Made by a program: the position numbers and the translations under genes. Below are positions 36,034-49,189 of a stretch of DNA of 64,000 nucleotides, piece after piece. Position 1 is the stretch's first letter. The number at the start of each line of letters is the position of its first letter. The notes under the pieces are model-generated. The model worked only from the letters and a program-made list of their open reading frames with translations, made no database searches and was not told where the DNA came from. The stretch comes from Blasia pusilla (lineage: Eukaryota > Marchantiophyta > Marchantiopsida > Blasiales): the NCBI GenBank assembly GCA_050084515.1, contig CM114271.1, positions 16,244,001 to 16,308,000 of the forward strand, read 5' to 3'.

Positions 36034-37406
36034 TTTCCTCTCGATCTAGCCCTAAATACCCGTAAAGATATCACAGGTGTCAGACAAATAAAGATCCGAT
36101 CTCACCTAACACGTGGCGATGTTGGAGGGTCAAGAAAGGGCTCCGGTCGGAAGTCCGTGGCCCGCACGACAAGAGAAGAACGAAGTGCAGTGCAGGGGAG
36201 AAAGAGGACGGGCCGGGATCGGGCGATCGCGGGCCGAGGCAGAAAACAGAGTGAGAGGCGCTGCATGCGCTCTGTGATCTCTTCTTCCCTCTTCTATGGG
36301 GGATTCCTGCGGAGCAACTCTTTGGCTTTTGCCTAGTGCTTGTGCGCTTTTGTTGCTAAGTTGGGGTTGATGAGGAGCTCTGTAATTTTGCTCTTTTTTT
36401 CTGATGCATGAGCGTTTGTGGTGCTGTGAGCAGAAGTCGTTGCTGCGGATTGCGCAGGAGCTCCGTACTTCTGTCCAATTCGTGTGGAGGTTTGACAGCG
36501 CTGGTCCCGGGAATTCCGGCTAAAACGCGGTGCGGGAATTTCTAGAGGTGCTGGTGGTGTTCTGGCCTTCTTCACTTGTGGTTGTAAGCTTCATCGCTTG
36601 TACGCGAAGAAGGGCTGTCGCACTGGTGCCCGACTTGAAGGTCCTCGGGAGCAGTCATTGGGAACTCGCCTGTGACACGAGTAAATTCTCTATGTCCTCT
36701 ATGGTCTGATTGTCGTGAGACGTCCGGGTGGATCTGAATTGCGCTATGTTTTAGCATTTGAATTCCGGCGCTGACATTCCCTGCCGATTGAGATCCTGAT
36801 ACTGACGGTGTACAGATTCTGAAGCTCTGGAGAGGATTAATTTGGAGACGATCTGAAAGTTCGGTACCTCGTCTAGAGGGGAGGTGCCTTGTCTAGAGGC
36901 TCGTTATGGTTTTGTAAAGATAGTGAGGTCGCCCTCACTATCTGGTTTGGGTTGCTGGATCAGGTGATGAAGTGACGGGAGAATTGCAGACAAAACGAGG
37001 GGACGAGAGATTCCACTCGTTAAGTACTGCCTGTGGTCACAGAGAGATAGAGAGATGGTACAACTGAGTTTGCCACAGGAAATTGAGGTTTGGGGAATAA
37101 GGTGGGGGTCTCTGAGGCTGTTTTTCTGACTCCTATTGCCAGGAAATTGTACAGTTGCTGAAAGGTCCCCGGAGAATCGGGCGAAGAGGTGTGTTTGTGT
37201 GGACTCCAATTTGGTGCTGAATGCACATGTAGAAGGTGGCTCCACTGGTGATTGGGTTCCAGTCTTGAACTGTGTGAAGGCAATCGGCGAAGGTGAAAGG
37301 CGACAAATCGAAGTCGACTGTCCACTTCGATTTGTGGAGTATCCCCCTCAAGGAGGAGGAGAAGGGAATTTTGCAGCGGAGGAGGATTTCAGAGTGGACC
37401 ATCGAG
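36034..37406 (+). other. Upstream region of the acyl-activating enzyme
   Basis: The retrotransposon ends about 1.4 kb before the start codon. The segment holds the word cgtctagagg twice near 36871-36898 and several uninformative open frames. Promoter and 5' UTR should lie here, but no element can be named with confidence. Confidence 0.4.
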
Positions 37407-40400
37407 ATGGTGGGAAACGACCTCCCAAAATGCGAAGCAAATTATGCCCCACTGACTCCTTTAACTTTCATACAGCGAACGGCGGCCATCTATCCTCAGA
37501 AGGCGTCCGTGGTTTATGGTGAACGGCATTTCACTTGGTCTCAGACGTTAGAGCGATGTCGTCGTCTTGCTTCAGCACTGCGGTCCCATTCTATCTCCGC
37601 AGGGGACACGGTGCGTTCTAATCTCGTGCTCTGCTTTCATGGAAGAGAGAATGTCAAAGTGATGAGCTGATTGATTTATCCTCCCAGATGACCTCCAGAA
37701 GGCCATGGGGCTGCGAGAGAAGAATGAAGTGAGAGACTGTCCATGGGAGCTAGAAATCACACTTGTCGTAGTATTCAGCTAGCTAAATCATGCTAGTGTG
37801 GGACGGTCACGGTATCGTAGGAAGCCAAACATCGTGGGTAGTATGATACTCTGGCGACCACACACTGAGGCAGAAACGTAGGCATTGGGAGATTCGTACT
37901 GCACTGGAAAGCAGTGACAGTAAGGGATAAAATCCTCTCACGGAAGGTGCATTTGAGAAGGGGGTGCTCCCAAGACATCGTCGTGTTCTTCTAGCCAGTG
38001 CCTGACTAGAAGACTAGTAGACGTTGGGTCTTCGAGGTTTGAGGCTTGCTCAATTAATCTCCCAACGCTCATGAAAGTGGGGCAGTTTCCCATACTCCGC
38101 CCCTCTCAGCTGTGTCCTGGTAGGTCCCTCTCTGCCCCATCATCCATGGCATTGTGGAGCTCTTCCAAGTGTTCCTCGGTAATCGACAGGCATGCCCCAC
38201 TCAAGACGCCAACGTTCCAGTTTTTGGAAATAGCCAGAGCAGTTTCGCTAGATACTTCGAAAGCTAGTCAAGACGGGCCCGTAATTATTACAATCTTCGA
38301 TATTTTCTAGCATCTGGAGAAACTTGGTCAATGGATCGAGAGCAGGCATGTCAAGCGAAGCTTTCCCAGACCCTTGTCAAAACCGAATGAAAGCTGGTTG
38401 AGGAATCCTGCCTAGATCTTCCTTTGGTCTCTCATGATTTGAACATGGAATTCATCTCTCACTCAGACGAAAGTCCTTGTTGAACTGCAATGTTGAACAA
38501 CTTAGTGATAACGGGATAGAATAAGTCTTTGGCTCACGGTGCTAGTGCTGAAATCCCTGATTCAACAGTTTCCAGAATGTCAGGTATTTCTCCTTCACTC
38601 ACCTCTTGGATCGGTACAGCAGTGTCAAAATTCTAAAGCTTGTGACCATACGCAATTCACAGACCTGAAAATCTTGTATATATGGGTGTATGGCCCTTAA
38701 TATTCCCGAATGCTCTCCAGCAGTGTGCAATGTTGTACTCCAGATGCTCTGCATAAAATAGGATTATGTCTGCAATGCAAATGCATTCGTAACCTTTCCT
38801 ATGAGCCATTAATCAATCAGATATGTGTAAAGGTTGGGTCTACCGTACCTGCAAGAGATATTGATCTACATCCCAGGCACCTCTTTAAAATGAATCCGGA
38901 AAAATGCAGGTCGCTGTGGTAGCTCCAAATGTCCCTGCAATGTATGAGTGCCACTTTGGGGTACCAATGGCAGGCGCAGTGCTGAACACCTTGAACATTC
39001 GACTGGATGTGCGTATTATGGCTAGGATCCTGGGTCACTCAGAGGCCAAATTGGTGTTTGTGGATACTGATTTTCTCACAACTGTTCAAGAGGCACTGCA
39101 ATTCCTCTCTGATATAAATCCTACAGCTTGCAAGCCTTTGTTGGTTCACATTGAAGATGAAGCATCGGAAAAGGTTGCCGAAGTGAGAGCTGGCAGGATG
39201 GGAAAGCTTCTCGAATTCGAAGATTTTCTGAGAATGGGAGATCCAACATATCCCATGTGTTGGCCAGAGGACGAGTGGAACACCATCTCAGTAAACTATA
39301 CTTCAGGCACGACATCGCACCCGAAAGGTGTAGTTTATCATCACAGAGGAGCTTACATCAATGCACTGGTTACCGCTTTGGAATGGCAGATGCCCACCTG
39401 TCCAGTTTACCTATGGACTTTGCCTATGTTCCATTGCAACGGGTGGTGCTTCCCCTGGACTGTGGCTGCTCAAGCTGGCACTAACATCTGTCTAAGATCT
39501 GTGACACCGAAGGCTGTCTTTGATGCAATAGCAGACTATCGTGTGACACATATGTGTGGAGCTCCAGTCATCCTAAATATGATAGCCTCTGCAATGGAGC
39601 ATGAGCAAAGACCCATTTCGCACAAGGTGGCGATGATCACTGGTGGAGCTCCACCTCCAGCTCAGATCCTTGCCACCATGGAGTCTCTGGGGTTTTCAGT
39701 GACCCATTCTTATGGACTGACTGAGAGCTATGGTCCTGCAACATGGTGTGTATGGAAGGATAAATGGAATTTACTTAATCTTGATGAGAGAGCAAAGCTC
39801 AAAGCACGCCAAGGGGTGGCTCACATGGGACTGTCTGATGCGGATGTGTTGGATCCACTAACAATGACTCCAGTTCCTCGTGATGGCCAAACCATGGGAG
39901 AAGTCATGATGAAGGGGAACACGATAATGAAAGGATACTTGAAGGACTCAAAGCAAACAGAGGAGGCTTTTAGAGGGGGATGGTTCCACACAGGTACTGG
40001 TTTCTTTCTCGTTCACCCAGGGAAATAGCAGACCATAAGATTTATTTGTGCAGATTCTGATAACCATACTATTCGGTCAACATAGGTTTTCCTGCAATAA
40101 GATTCCTCTTTCTTTTTTAGTTGAAGCTATCTGTCATATTTTCTTTTGGTACATACTTTATCATGTTAAGATGCACTTCAATGCATGTAATAGTACATAT
40201 TATAATTAAAGGATACTATTGCAAGATTAGGAGTATACACTTCACATGCATGTTTACTTCACTGCAGGGGATCTTGGAGTAATGCATCCTGATAACTTCA
40301 TAGCTCTCAAGGATCGTTCAAAGGATATCATTATATCCGGCGGGGAGAACATAAGCAGTATTGAGGTGGAGTCGATCCTGTTCCGCCACCCACAAATTCT

Positions 40401-40683
40401 TGATGTGGCTGTTGTGGCTCGACCAGACAAATTCTGGGGTGAAACTCCATGCGCATTTGTCACACTTCGGGATCCCAGCATCTTGAACTTAGGTTCAGGT
40501 GGTGTTACTGAGGAAAGTGTTATCGAGTACTGCAGGACACATATGCCACGCTTCATGATCCCTCGCACGGTAGTGTTTGGAGACCTTCCCAAGACTGTCA
40601 CAGGTAAAGTGCAGAAGAATGTTCTGAGGGAACGAGCCAAGCAACTTGGTGCAAAGGTTGAGCAGACACCAAGTAAGTTGTAG
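37407..40683 (+). CDS. Peroxisomal acyl-activating enzyme (acyl-CoA synthetase, AAE1/AAE7/AAE11-like)
   Basis: Three exons, 37407-37610, 38910-39993 and 40268-40683, with introns of 1299 and 274 bp (GT-AG, phases 0 and 1), give 567 residues, normal for the family. It activates a carboxylic acid with ATP to an acyl-adenylate and transfers it to CoA. Motifs: NYAPLTPLTF near the start; P-loop YTSGTTSHPKGV from about residue 198; SYGLTESYGP; GWFHTGDLG across the second splice; KDRSKDIIISGGEN; and TGKVQK with the catalytic Lys near 543. The last residues are SKL, a type-1 peroxisomal signal. The ATG at 37407 is the first in frame (the frame runs upstream only to a GTG) and begins the conserved N terminus. 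Relatives use acetate, butyrate, short or branched acids, or benzoate; the substrate cannot be read here. Confidence 0.93.
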
Positions 40684-42963
40684 TTCATAAGCCTTGTTGG
40701 TCTGGATGTACTTTTTATCCAAATCATGTGCGATGATTCTGGTGTTTGGTGACACTAAAATTAGGAGAGGTCTGATTAGTGTAGAGAAGTTTTCCACCAC
40801 GATTCCATGATAATCATATACTATTATGATACAGTTACCAAATTTCGAAATCATAAGGTGAGTATGCTACATTTTTTAATATCTCCATCCCATTGCGGTG
40901 TCAAAAAATTAAGTATCCTCTCATCTTGAAGATAATCGCCATAACCATGTTATGTCATTGTAATTTCAGCAGTGTCAGCCCTCATATTGATAAAATACCT
41001 GGTAATTTTTACATGTCCACTCAGCTTCCAGCTGCTTGTGTCCATAGCAGGGTGCAATTAAATCTGCAGAGTACTCTCATTAAATATAAACGAAAGACCT
41101 GGTTTGAAAGGGATTTGAAGCTGCAGGAGGGGGAAAAACATCTGTTCAGGTCTAGGATTTTATTTGTAACTCATCAAATTCAGGTTTTGCAGAAGGCAGG
41201 AAACACCCTCCAAAATCTGCTAACTTCAGAGGAAATGTCCCAGTGGATCTTTGAAGCACCTATAACCATTCTAGGCACTCTAAATACTCACAGCGCATAA
41301 TATACGCAGAATGGGATAAATCTGTCCACTTCATCTGCATTTCAATTCCCACCATCTCCTCCCAACTCCTTGGGAAACTCGCCATGTTTTTACCCCTACC
41401 CCACCTATAACATTGTCATGAATAACACTCTGACGGCTCCACCATGTCCTGTTTTTGTCTTAAAATGTCTCTTCTGCTCTTACTGTTTGTCTGCTGACTA
41501 TTAAGTATAACCTTCCACTCAACCCTCTCATAGTCAAGCGCAGAGGGTTGGTGGACAGGCCAGCACCCCATGAGCTTGCAACCATTGCGTGCTATGGTCG
41601 AACTTTTCCACTACAAATCACATTTATAGTAAAAAAGGACTCAGGACAAGCGGTTTCCCACTAGATTATGAGTGCAACTGCAGTCAACTCTACCTGATAT
41701 TTATATAAGGGCAGAATGAAGATGGCCAGCAGAAATTTTCATTCCATTGTGTTATTCCCCCCTATTCTTCGTTTGATTATGCCCACCTGACATGCCAAAG
41801 CAAACATGATCATCGAATTATCATCATAGTACTTGAACTGAGTGCACGCACAAACTGTGATTGACCATACCTTCCAACACATCTTCTAGATACTCTGTAC
41901 AGTCACTAGGACTGTCCCCTGCGCACAGAATCAGGTACTTACATTCCCGCCTTCTCTGAACAGGCACAAACCAAATTCACCTCTAGTCAGCATCTATTCC
42001 CTAGAAAACTGCAAATTATTAAAAATTAGAAATGGTACTCATTAAATAGTACCTGCCTGTCAAAGGCTTGCCAACATAGATCCCCTCTGGGTTACTGGGA
42101 TGGGTGCAGGAGGAAGAAGTGAAGAAACTTTCCATGACAGGAACTACTCTTTCTTAAGTGAGTACTTCCACACAAATTGCTAGTTGGGAGCTTCCTGGTG
42201 TTAGCCAGCAAACTCATTACAACACTATTTACTTTTACTAACTTTTGGCCACACAAAGTAGTACTCAGGAGTGCAGTAGCTTTGGGGAGTGAATCCACAC
42301 TACTAGACCGTAAACCCTAAACAGCTTTGATGAAAACATAGCAAATAGATGGGTATTTACCTGCATGATGTAGCCTCAATACATCCCAGCTGATTTAGCA
42401 AGCAGCTAAGATTTCATTTGCATGTGCTTTTGCTTTCCCTGATCGGAAGCAAGCATTTAGCATGGCAATTTACCACATCTCTTATTCATGAACAAGTGTT
42501 CTCCCTTTCAACAGGCAGCTTCGCCTCAATTATTGAAGCTAACGCATCAATCGACTTGTAGACTCCTGGCTCTTCACGAAGTACTGCTTCAAATGCTGGG
42601 CTTGCACACCTTCAAGAACAGACCAGCAGATGTTAAAGTATCTGCAATGCCACACGCTTCTCACGTGGAAGGGCTGACAACAGACAAATAGGACTTTGTT
42701 TGATAGTTAAAATTTTGAGTATTCACCCATCCATCTGCTCAAATTTCAACAATCAAACAAAGTTCTTAGACTCGATGCTAAAAGATAGAATCCAGGTGAT
42801 GGACGGAGTGGAATAAGAGCTAGAAAGCCTTACATTAGCCTTACCAACCATGTACTTAATGGCTTGCATTTCAATATGAAGGAAACTCTACTTCTAAATC
42901 GATTACAAGATCTTCAATCACACAAGCCATGCATATTTCTAAATAGTACTGAAACGAAGATGC
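40684..42963. other. Region between two convergent genes, no gene seen
   Basis: It contains the 3' UTRs of the acyl-activating enzyme (+) and the TTI2 homologue (-). Short open frames at 40893-41300 and 42488-42691 show nothing recognisable. Confidence 0.5.
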
Positions 42964-45900
42964 TTACAAGTGTAATAGATTGAAAACGTCTTTCACAGCA
43001 GTATGTACGTCCAAAGCCGACTTCCTGGTGCTCGACTCTTTATAGGTTTCTGCAAGCTCTTCCATTATTCTGAAGATGAAAACCATCAGTAAATTAAGTC
43101 CTCTCCATCTCCCTCCTCTCATATGGTACCTTCTTCACTTGCTTCTCTCTCTACACCCATCCCAGTCTCAAGCACCGTCCAACCAGGGCGCGGGGTCTAT
43201 GGTTGCAAGGCTACAACAGGCACTACTTAATGAGTACAGTCTCTAAACCCTTAACCCTAAATCGTCTGTCTCACGCACCGTCCAACCAGGGCGTGGGGTC
43301 TATGGTCGCAAGGCTACGACAGGCACTACTTAATGAGTACAGTCTCCTCTCTCTACACCCATCCCAGTCTCAAGCACCATCCAACAAGGGCGCGGGGTCT
43401 ATGGTCGCAAGCCTACGACAGGCACTACTTAATGAGTACAGTCTCATTAACTCTTGCGCCTTGTGTGACGATGGGGATGAAACCTGACATTACTTTCTGG
43501 GAAAGAAATCATCGAGACAGTCTGGTTTACTAAAACCAACATATAAGTAACCCCTCACTTATCCACAACGTTGCGAAATACAGTTTCAGAGTGTCACCTT
43601 TTGAGATGGGTAGGAATTCGGGGCCAGGTATGAGTTATCAGAGTCTGAAGTCTCAACAGCGCCTGCATATGTCATGGGCACAGGAGTTCCTTAGTTTACA
43701 CTGGTCTGTAAGAACTTAAGACACAGGCAGCAATCACAGTGTAACTGAGAGAAGGTTATCCTGTTCGGAGACTCCAAAACTTCAATTGAAGAGCATATGA
43801 GCCATTTCTTGGGACAGGCAAATTCAACTGCTGAAATAGAAAATGGCAGCTAAATGAGGAGACTGGCAAGCAGTATAATCAGATGGTGTGTGGCAACATA
43901 CCAAAATGCAGGTCATGTCATCTGGGGCATGGAGCCAGGTGTATAAAAGGGGCAACAGCTTTTTAAAGTGCACCACGAGAATAAGACCCATGGCCTCCAT
44001 TTGTGGCAAGATCTCTTGGAGCCAAGCAATGCGTCGAGACTTATCATCTCTTTGTCTCTCAAGTTCGCAAATCATTTCACTGAAAATTCGTCCATACCTT
44101 CAAATATCAAGGTCATTGAAAGAATTAAGGGCATGCCTATACTTTACTTTAACAGCATACAAGAGGACACCTAAGCTGAAAAGATATAAAGTGGTGTATC
44201 ATTCAGCACTAAATTTCAAAACTCAAGAATCTCACCATGATCCCCGAGGGTTCTTTCCTTCCATGCGAGTAACAGTTTTAACAGCCATCTTCACAGCAGC
44301 TGGCCAGAGATCTCCACAGCCAACTAAACTCCGGCACACACTATCAAGAATGACATCCTTGTACCACCTAAGCTCAGTTGGGTTCATGTTCTGTGCCAAA
44401 TAAATGAAGGCTCTCATGGCTTGTCTCTAAAACACATCAACCACACAAGACGTCAGCTCACAACTATCAACTAGACTGATACAGTCCTTCAAAGAAAGAT
44501 GACACACTTAAGTCATCAACCACCATATGAATATACACGCACCTTAACTTCAGGAGAAAAGTGATCCAAAGCGGTCAGGGCGCAAGGCATCACCACATGG
44601 CAATGTTGTCCCAATTGTGAATGTTCCAACTGCCAAAAAACAATGCCACCGTTCAAAAAACAATCACAGTCTCACATACATATCACCACTACCTGTGGTA
44701 AGTGCTTTCAATCTGATCTCTAACTCGATAGCTGGCGCAAATCAGCAGATTGTGATGTGCAGAAGTCCACAGACGTGTCTAGTGGATCTACCTGTCTCAC
44801 ACACCATTCCATCTGATGGGCAGCGACAATAGCTGAACCCAAGCTCCCATCAGGAGAGACTTTGTAGAGGACTTCATCATTTCTAGTTTCTGAACTCCCC
44901 TTCATCATATCCTTGAGTCTTGGCATCATCGAGGGCAGGTGTTCTGAGATCAGACTAGGAATGGCCTTGGAAAGTGAATTCCCCAAGCCACCACCTACAG
45001 TCACGTCACAGACTTCAGTGGCCTTGGACAGATGAGTCAACAACTTCACAGAATACTCACGGAGCTCTTTAGAAGTCCATGCTACTGCTCCTCCATATTC
45101 TCCATCACCACCGGCAAAGGCTGCACAGCAGAGAATTATATCTTCCACCATTTTCCTTTTCAGTAACTCATCCTGAGGTAACCATCCTCCAGTTTCAATG
45201 ATACATTTGGAGATAGAAAGAAGCAGATGTGCCAACTCAAGAAAATCCTTTGTTTCAGACTTCATCTTGTCATCCACCAAAGTCTTGGTGAGTTCTGGTC
45301 CTACTTGAAGCATCTGCCAGGACATAACTCAACAATTTCAGTACATGATGCCAAGGGTAGTGAAAAAAGAAAGTATGTCACTCCTCAGGCCAGACTACAT
45401 TCCTTGGGTATTCTCAAGGCAAATCAGCAAGTTGCGTTTTACAGACCTCTACAATCTGTCGCATGGCCATTTCTTGCTCTGGAACATGTTTGTGATCCCT
45501 TGGAACACATCCTGAGATTTTATTCACAGCCAGGGGGGTCACTGATTCGTTACCAGCCAAGGCTTCGAAGGAAATAGACAGAGCCTTCAGAACTGTCACA
45601 ATATTTATGGTCATTAATGCACTGGCAGAGTCTTCATCTATCATCCCTGCACTTCGGTAAGTTCTTGCTAGGTACATTCCTGGTAGAAAATAAGGTGACT
45701 TGGCACTGAGCATGGATGCAAGAGACTGGTAGTAGCTTTGAGCGCCCAGGCACCTGAGACACAGCCATAATCAGTCAGCAGCTAATGTCACTAACTGTAG
45801 CAAACCAGTGCAATGACCTTCAAATGTTAGGAAGACCAATCTTTTCAAATGCATCATGTAAATGGTGCTCACCATCAATGGGTCTACAGTGAAAAACAAA

Positions 45901-47415
45901 GCCTCATCACCTCAAGAATAGCACGAGCCTGGTTTCAAGGAGCCGACTTTTTCTCTTATGAGCATCCTCGAGGGCTACAGCCACAACCACCACAAGAAGA
46001 GGGACTACATCAGTTGGTATTTCTCCCTCTTTTTGCAGTTCTCTTGACGTTGGCAATGGTAGAAGCTGCAGAGAGACTGCAGCAGTTATCCCAGCCAAAA
46101 GAACTTCTCCATCAGGCAGATTATCCAGACAGGATGGCTCCTTTAATGAAAAGTTTGTAAGCTTTGATGACACAGCTTCTGCACCAAGAGTTACCGCAAC
46201 AAAACGGTCACAGAGAGCAGAGATTACACCCTGTTGAAGGCCCACAAAGTTACAGAGTCTGACTCAGTTTGGTAAAGCTTAAATGGACGTGACCCATTGA
46301 TTCCAAACAGCTCACACCCACACAGACAGTTTCTGAAGTTCATTGAAGCTGGAGTCCAACTGCAAGGGAAAAGTCTTGTGAGTTGTTCAAGCATTCAGAA
46401 TAAGTAAAATATGAAGCTACTCACATAACGCTTGTTGTAAGATGACAAAAGTCGTTGTAAAATAAATTCTGACGCAACGGTTTGCACTTCTGGTTGGGGA
46501 TCCATGCATGTTGCAAGTACTCCCCACACAATTTCTGCAAACCTGTCGGATCCTATGTCAGTATCCGGACTCAGACTATGGTATACAAACCACAGGATTT
46601 GAAAGACATGGGAGTCACCATGCAGTTTGATCTCGAATTGTATATAAGGTTTTTAACATTGGCTGAATAAGAAGTCCAACTCTGGATAGGAATATGGATC
46701 GTATCAAAGAAATTATCCATACAATGACAGGACACAGAGAATGGTTGACAGGGTTTACGTTGTAGCCGAAAGTAACTCCCGTGTTGCTGACAGGATTCTA
46801 GTTGCAGACTCCACTGCAGCTACTCGAACCTTGTTTCAAGCGAACAATTGAATAATGCAGCCAAGGACACCATTTGTCAATTTCACCGTGCAATATATCC
46901 AAGTGTACCCTTCACAAGTACTTTGTTTCAATACCAGCACGTACACTACGTCACCAATTGTAAGCTAAGTTCTGAAAAGCAGGGAGCATTCAGTGGAGCA
47001 GACATTGCACAAGCACATCTTGCTACCAACACTCGAGAATGTAATTTTTACAAACCACCGACCAAAGATTAATATTTCTACAACGGACTCAGAAGCATGG
47101 ATTTCCAGTCAAGTTCAAAACAACACCAACCTGCCATTGCGAGTCCTTGAGGGAAATATCGTGAACTAGTTGACGCAGCAGCTTCTCGTAAAGCTCAACA
47201 TCCACAGTATGTAACTTAGGAGCTAATTTTGGTCCACCACCAGGGATTTCCATCTCCTCTCCAACAATCAAGGCCTCCGGTCCACCAATATCAATCCCTA
47301 AATCCTCTCCGACGATCAAGCGGGCTGCAAGCTCCGCAGCTGCAGCTCTTTCACGCCAGCGCGGAGCCTTCAGCCCCTCACAACCCAACAGCCCTTGGAG
47401 CTTCAGCTGATCCAT
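42964..47415 (-). CDS. TTI2: TELO2-interacting protein 2 (TTI2) homologue
   Basis: TTI2 joins TEL2 and TTI1 in the TTT complex, which with HSP90 and R2TP matures PIKK kinases (ATM, ATR, TOR). Minus-strand exons, in order: 47415-47127, 46552-46425, 46359-46324, 46230-45911, 45753-45447, 45313-44792, 44629-44543, 44426-44236, 44097-43902; all junctions are GT-AG and in phase, giving 692 residues. A terminal exon 43069-42964 (EELAETYKESSTRK, stop) fits the family C terminus but needs one short linking exon between 43902 and 43069 that I could not identify. The whole is helical HEAT/ARM-like. Family-like segments are AAHQMEWCVRQ, PCALTALDHFSPEVK, NPRGSWYGRIFSEM and RRIAWLQEILPQMEAMGL. The start at 47415 is the first ATG in a frame opened by a stop further upstream; an earlier GTG is not credible. 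Confidence 0.85.
43141..43445. repeat. Intronic minisatellite, three copies of a 100-bp unit
   Basis: Units with gcaccgtccaaccagggcg, then ggtctatggtcgcaagg and cactacttaatgagtacag, start near 43172, 43275 and 43374 (periods 103 and 99 bp). They lie between the ninth mapped exon and the terminal exon of the TTI2 homologue. Confidence 0.85.
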
Positions 47416-48299
47416 CGCTGCCAATACCAGGGCAGCGTCCTCTCCAGCCGACTGAAAGAAACGCTGAGATCGCACCTCTCGTTTGTATTGCACGGTCCAA
47501 TTCCCTGTCTCCGAATTCCTTGTGTCTGACGGTTGAGAAATACGGGGACGACTCAGACGCTTGCTCCTAACGCATGTCCGGCGTTCGAGCGCAGCTATTT
47601 ACCTCGGCCGTGAAATCTCCGGCCAGCGATGTCCGCCCTCTCCTTCTCCTGCACTTTGGAACACATCCTCCGATTCAGACGCCGGGCCTCGCGTGAATGT
47701 TTGAAACGAACCATTCAATTCTCGAATGAGGTGACAGATGCCGAGGGTTTAGAGAGGTGACAAGTTTCATAAAATAAAAATTTACGCATCTATATACCAC
47801 ATATGCATAATACGACAACATAGGCACTCTTGAATTTTCTTATATGGGTAGAAAAAGGAAACGAATAGGATTTGAATGGAACATGTATTAATCAATTAGT
47901 AAGTAATTTAATATTATAATGGCTGATTATAAATATTAATGAAATATGATAAATAACCAAAATTTTAGAATTTTTACTTCAATTCATATTTGATGGAGAA
48001 AAGAATAAATATTTAATGGAAGAGTAAATTTTTTAAAATTTGATGGAAAGATAAAATTACTTAGTGTATTGGGATATCATTTAAATTTGAATGGAGGATT
48101 ATAATTACTAAGAACAGTGGAATACTATTACTCTTCTAAAATTTTAGAAAATAAAATTCATATTTGAAATAAATAGCATGATCATTTTAAGAAATTATTG
48201 TATTAATTCACATGTTATATTTTGGGAAAGGAAAATGAATTTGAATGGAAAAAGAAAAGTTTGAATTTGTGTGCAGCATCATTCATCCCTTCATTAACA
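47416..48299. other. 5' flank of the TTI2 homologue
   Basis: The promoter should lie at 47416-47730. The segment 47737-47790 (gatgccgagggtttagagag and following) recurs at 48582-48620 inside the Helitron-like cluster. From 47.8 kb the DNA is AT-rich and without a gene. Confidence 0.5.
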
Positions 48300-48975
48300 A
48301 AAACTCTTCAAACACATTTTTATTTTCCATGCATCGCACGAGTACCTAACTAGTACGTACTAATCCATATCTATACTATTATGACGATAAATTTAACCGG
48401 GAGCAAGAAAATGTCAGAAAAAAAATTTGAATTTGTGTGCAGTATAATTAATCTCTTCACGGGCTATACACTAGTTCTTATTTATTTCCCGTGCATGGCA
48501 TCGGCACCTTATTAGTTATTATTGGAGGGTGCCTTCTTAATTTGCAAACATATTTCTCATTTACATGTGATGAAATGAGATGCCGAGGATTTAGAGAGGT
48601 GACAAGTTTCATAAAATAAAAAGATGAAAGGATTTGAGAAATTTGAGTGATTTTTATGTTTACGCATATGTATTATTCCATATCTATATTATTATGACAA
48701 TAACTTTAACAGGGAGCACGAAAATATCATAAAATTGTTATTTTTGAATTTGTGTGCAGTATAATTAATCTCTTCACATGCTATACACTAGCTCTTAAAC
48801 ACTTTTTTATTTCCCATGCATGGCGTCGGCACCTTACTAGTTATTATTGGAGAGTGTCTTCTTAATTTGCAAACACATTTCTCATTTACATGTGGTAACC
48901 AGGTAGCAAGAAAATCTTTCCTATTCTACAAGTAACAAGAAAATAAATTGTGTGCACTAGGATTAGTCCCTACAC
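48300..48975 (+). mobile_element. Cluster of Helitron-like units
   Basis: One complete unit is 48683-48840 (158 bp): TCTATATTATTATGACAA at the left, preceded by A; palindrome ccatgcatgg and CTAG at the right, followed by T. A sister unit starts at 48370 (TCTATACTATTATGACG) and ends near 48514 in a decayed TTAG. A 3' end lies at about 48348 (gcatcgcacgagtacctaactagt). Units beginning ttattattggag(a/g)gtg abut the ends at 48514 and 48840 directly, so units are nested or joined head to tail. They share gaatttgtgtgcag and taatctcttcac with the 13-kb array. Confidence 0.55.
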
Positions 48976-49001
48976 TCTCATGCATGGCATGAGCAACATG
49001 G

Positions 49002-49165
49002 TACTTTAAGAAAAAGAGTTCAATTCATAGGAGACAAGTAAATGGAGAAGAGAAAAGAGGAATGGAGGCTTTTTAAAATTTGAAGATCACCCGTAAATAA
49101 CATGGGTCGACATATGAGGAGGGTTTTCTCAAACCCCATCCCTCTTTCAACTATTTAGATTAGTC
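49002..49165 (+). repeat. Third copy of the 12-kb inverted repeat block
   Basis: It matches 12027-12182 reversed in internal order: actttaagaaaaagagttca, ttttaaaatttgaagatcac and aaccccatccctcttt all have counterparts in the 12-kb pair. Confidence 0.5.
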
Positions 49166-49189
49166 AATACTTGTGCCCGGTGGAGGTGA

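Noticed and set aside
43574-43700. Open minus-strand stretch TPVPMTYAGAVETSDSDN as the missing TTI2 exon
   Set aside because: It is open with a plausible donor, but its phase does not join the terminal exon and it does not resemble the family there.
47416-47493. TTI2 start at 47493
   Set aside because: That codon is GTG; the first in-frame ATG after the upstream stop is at 47415.
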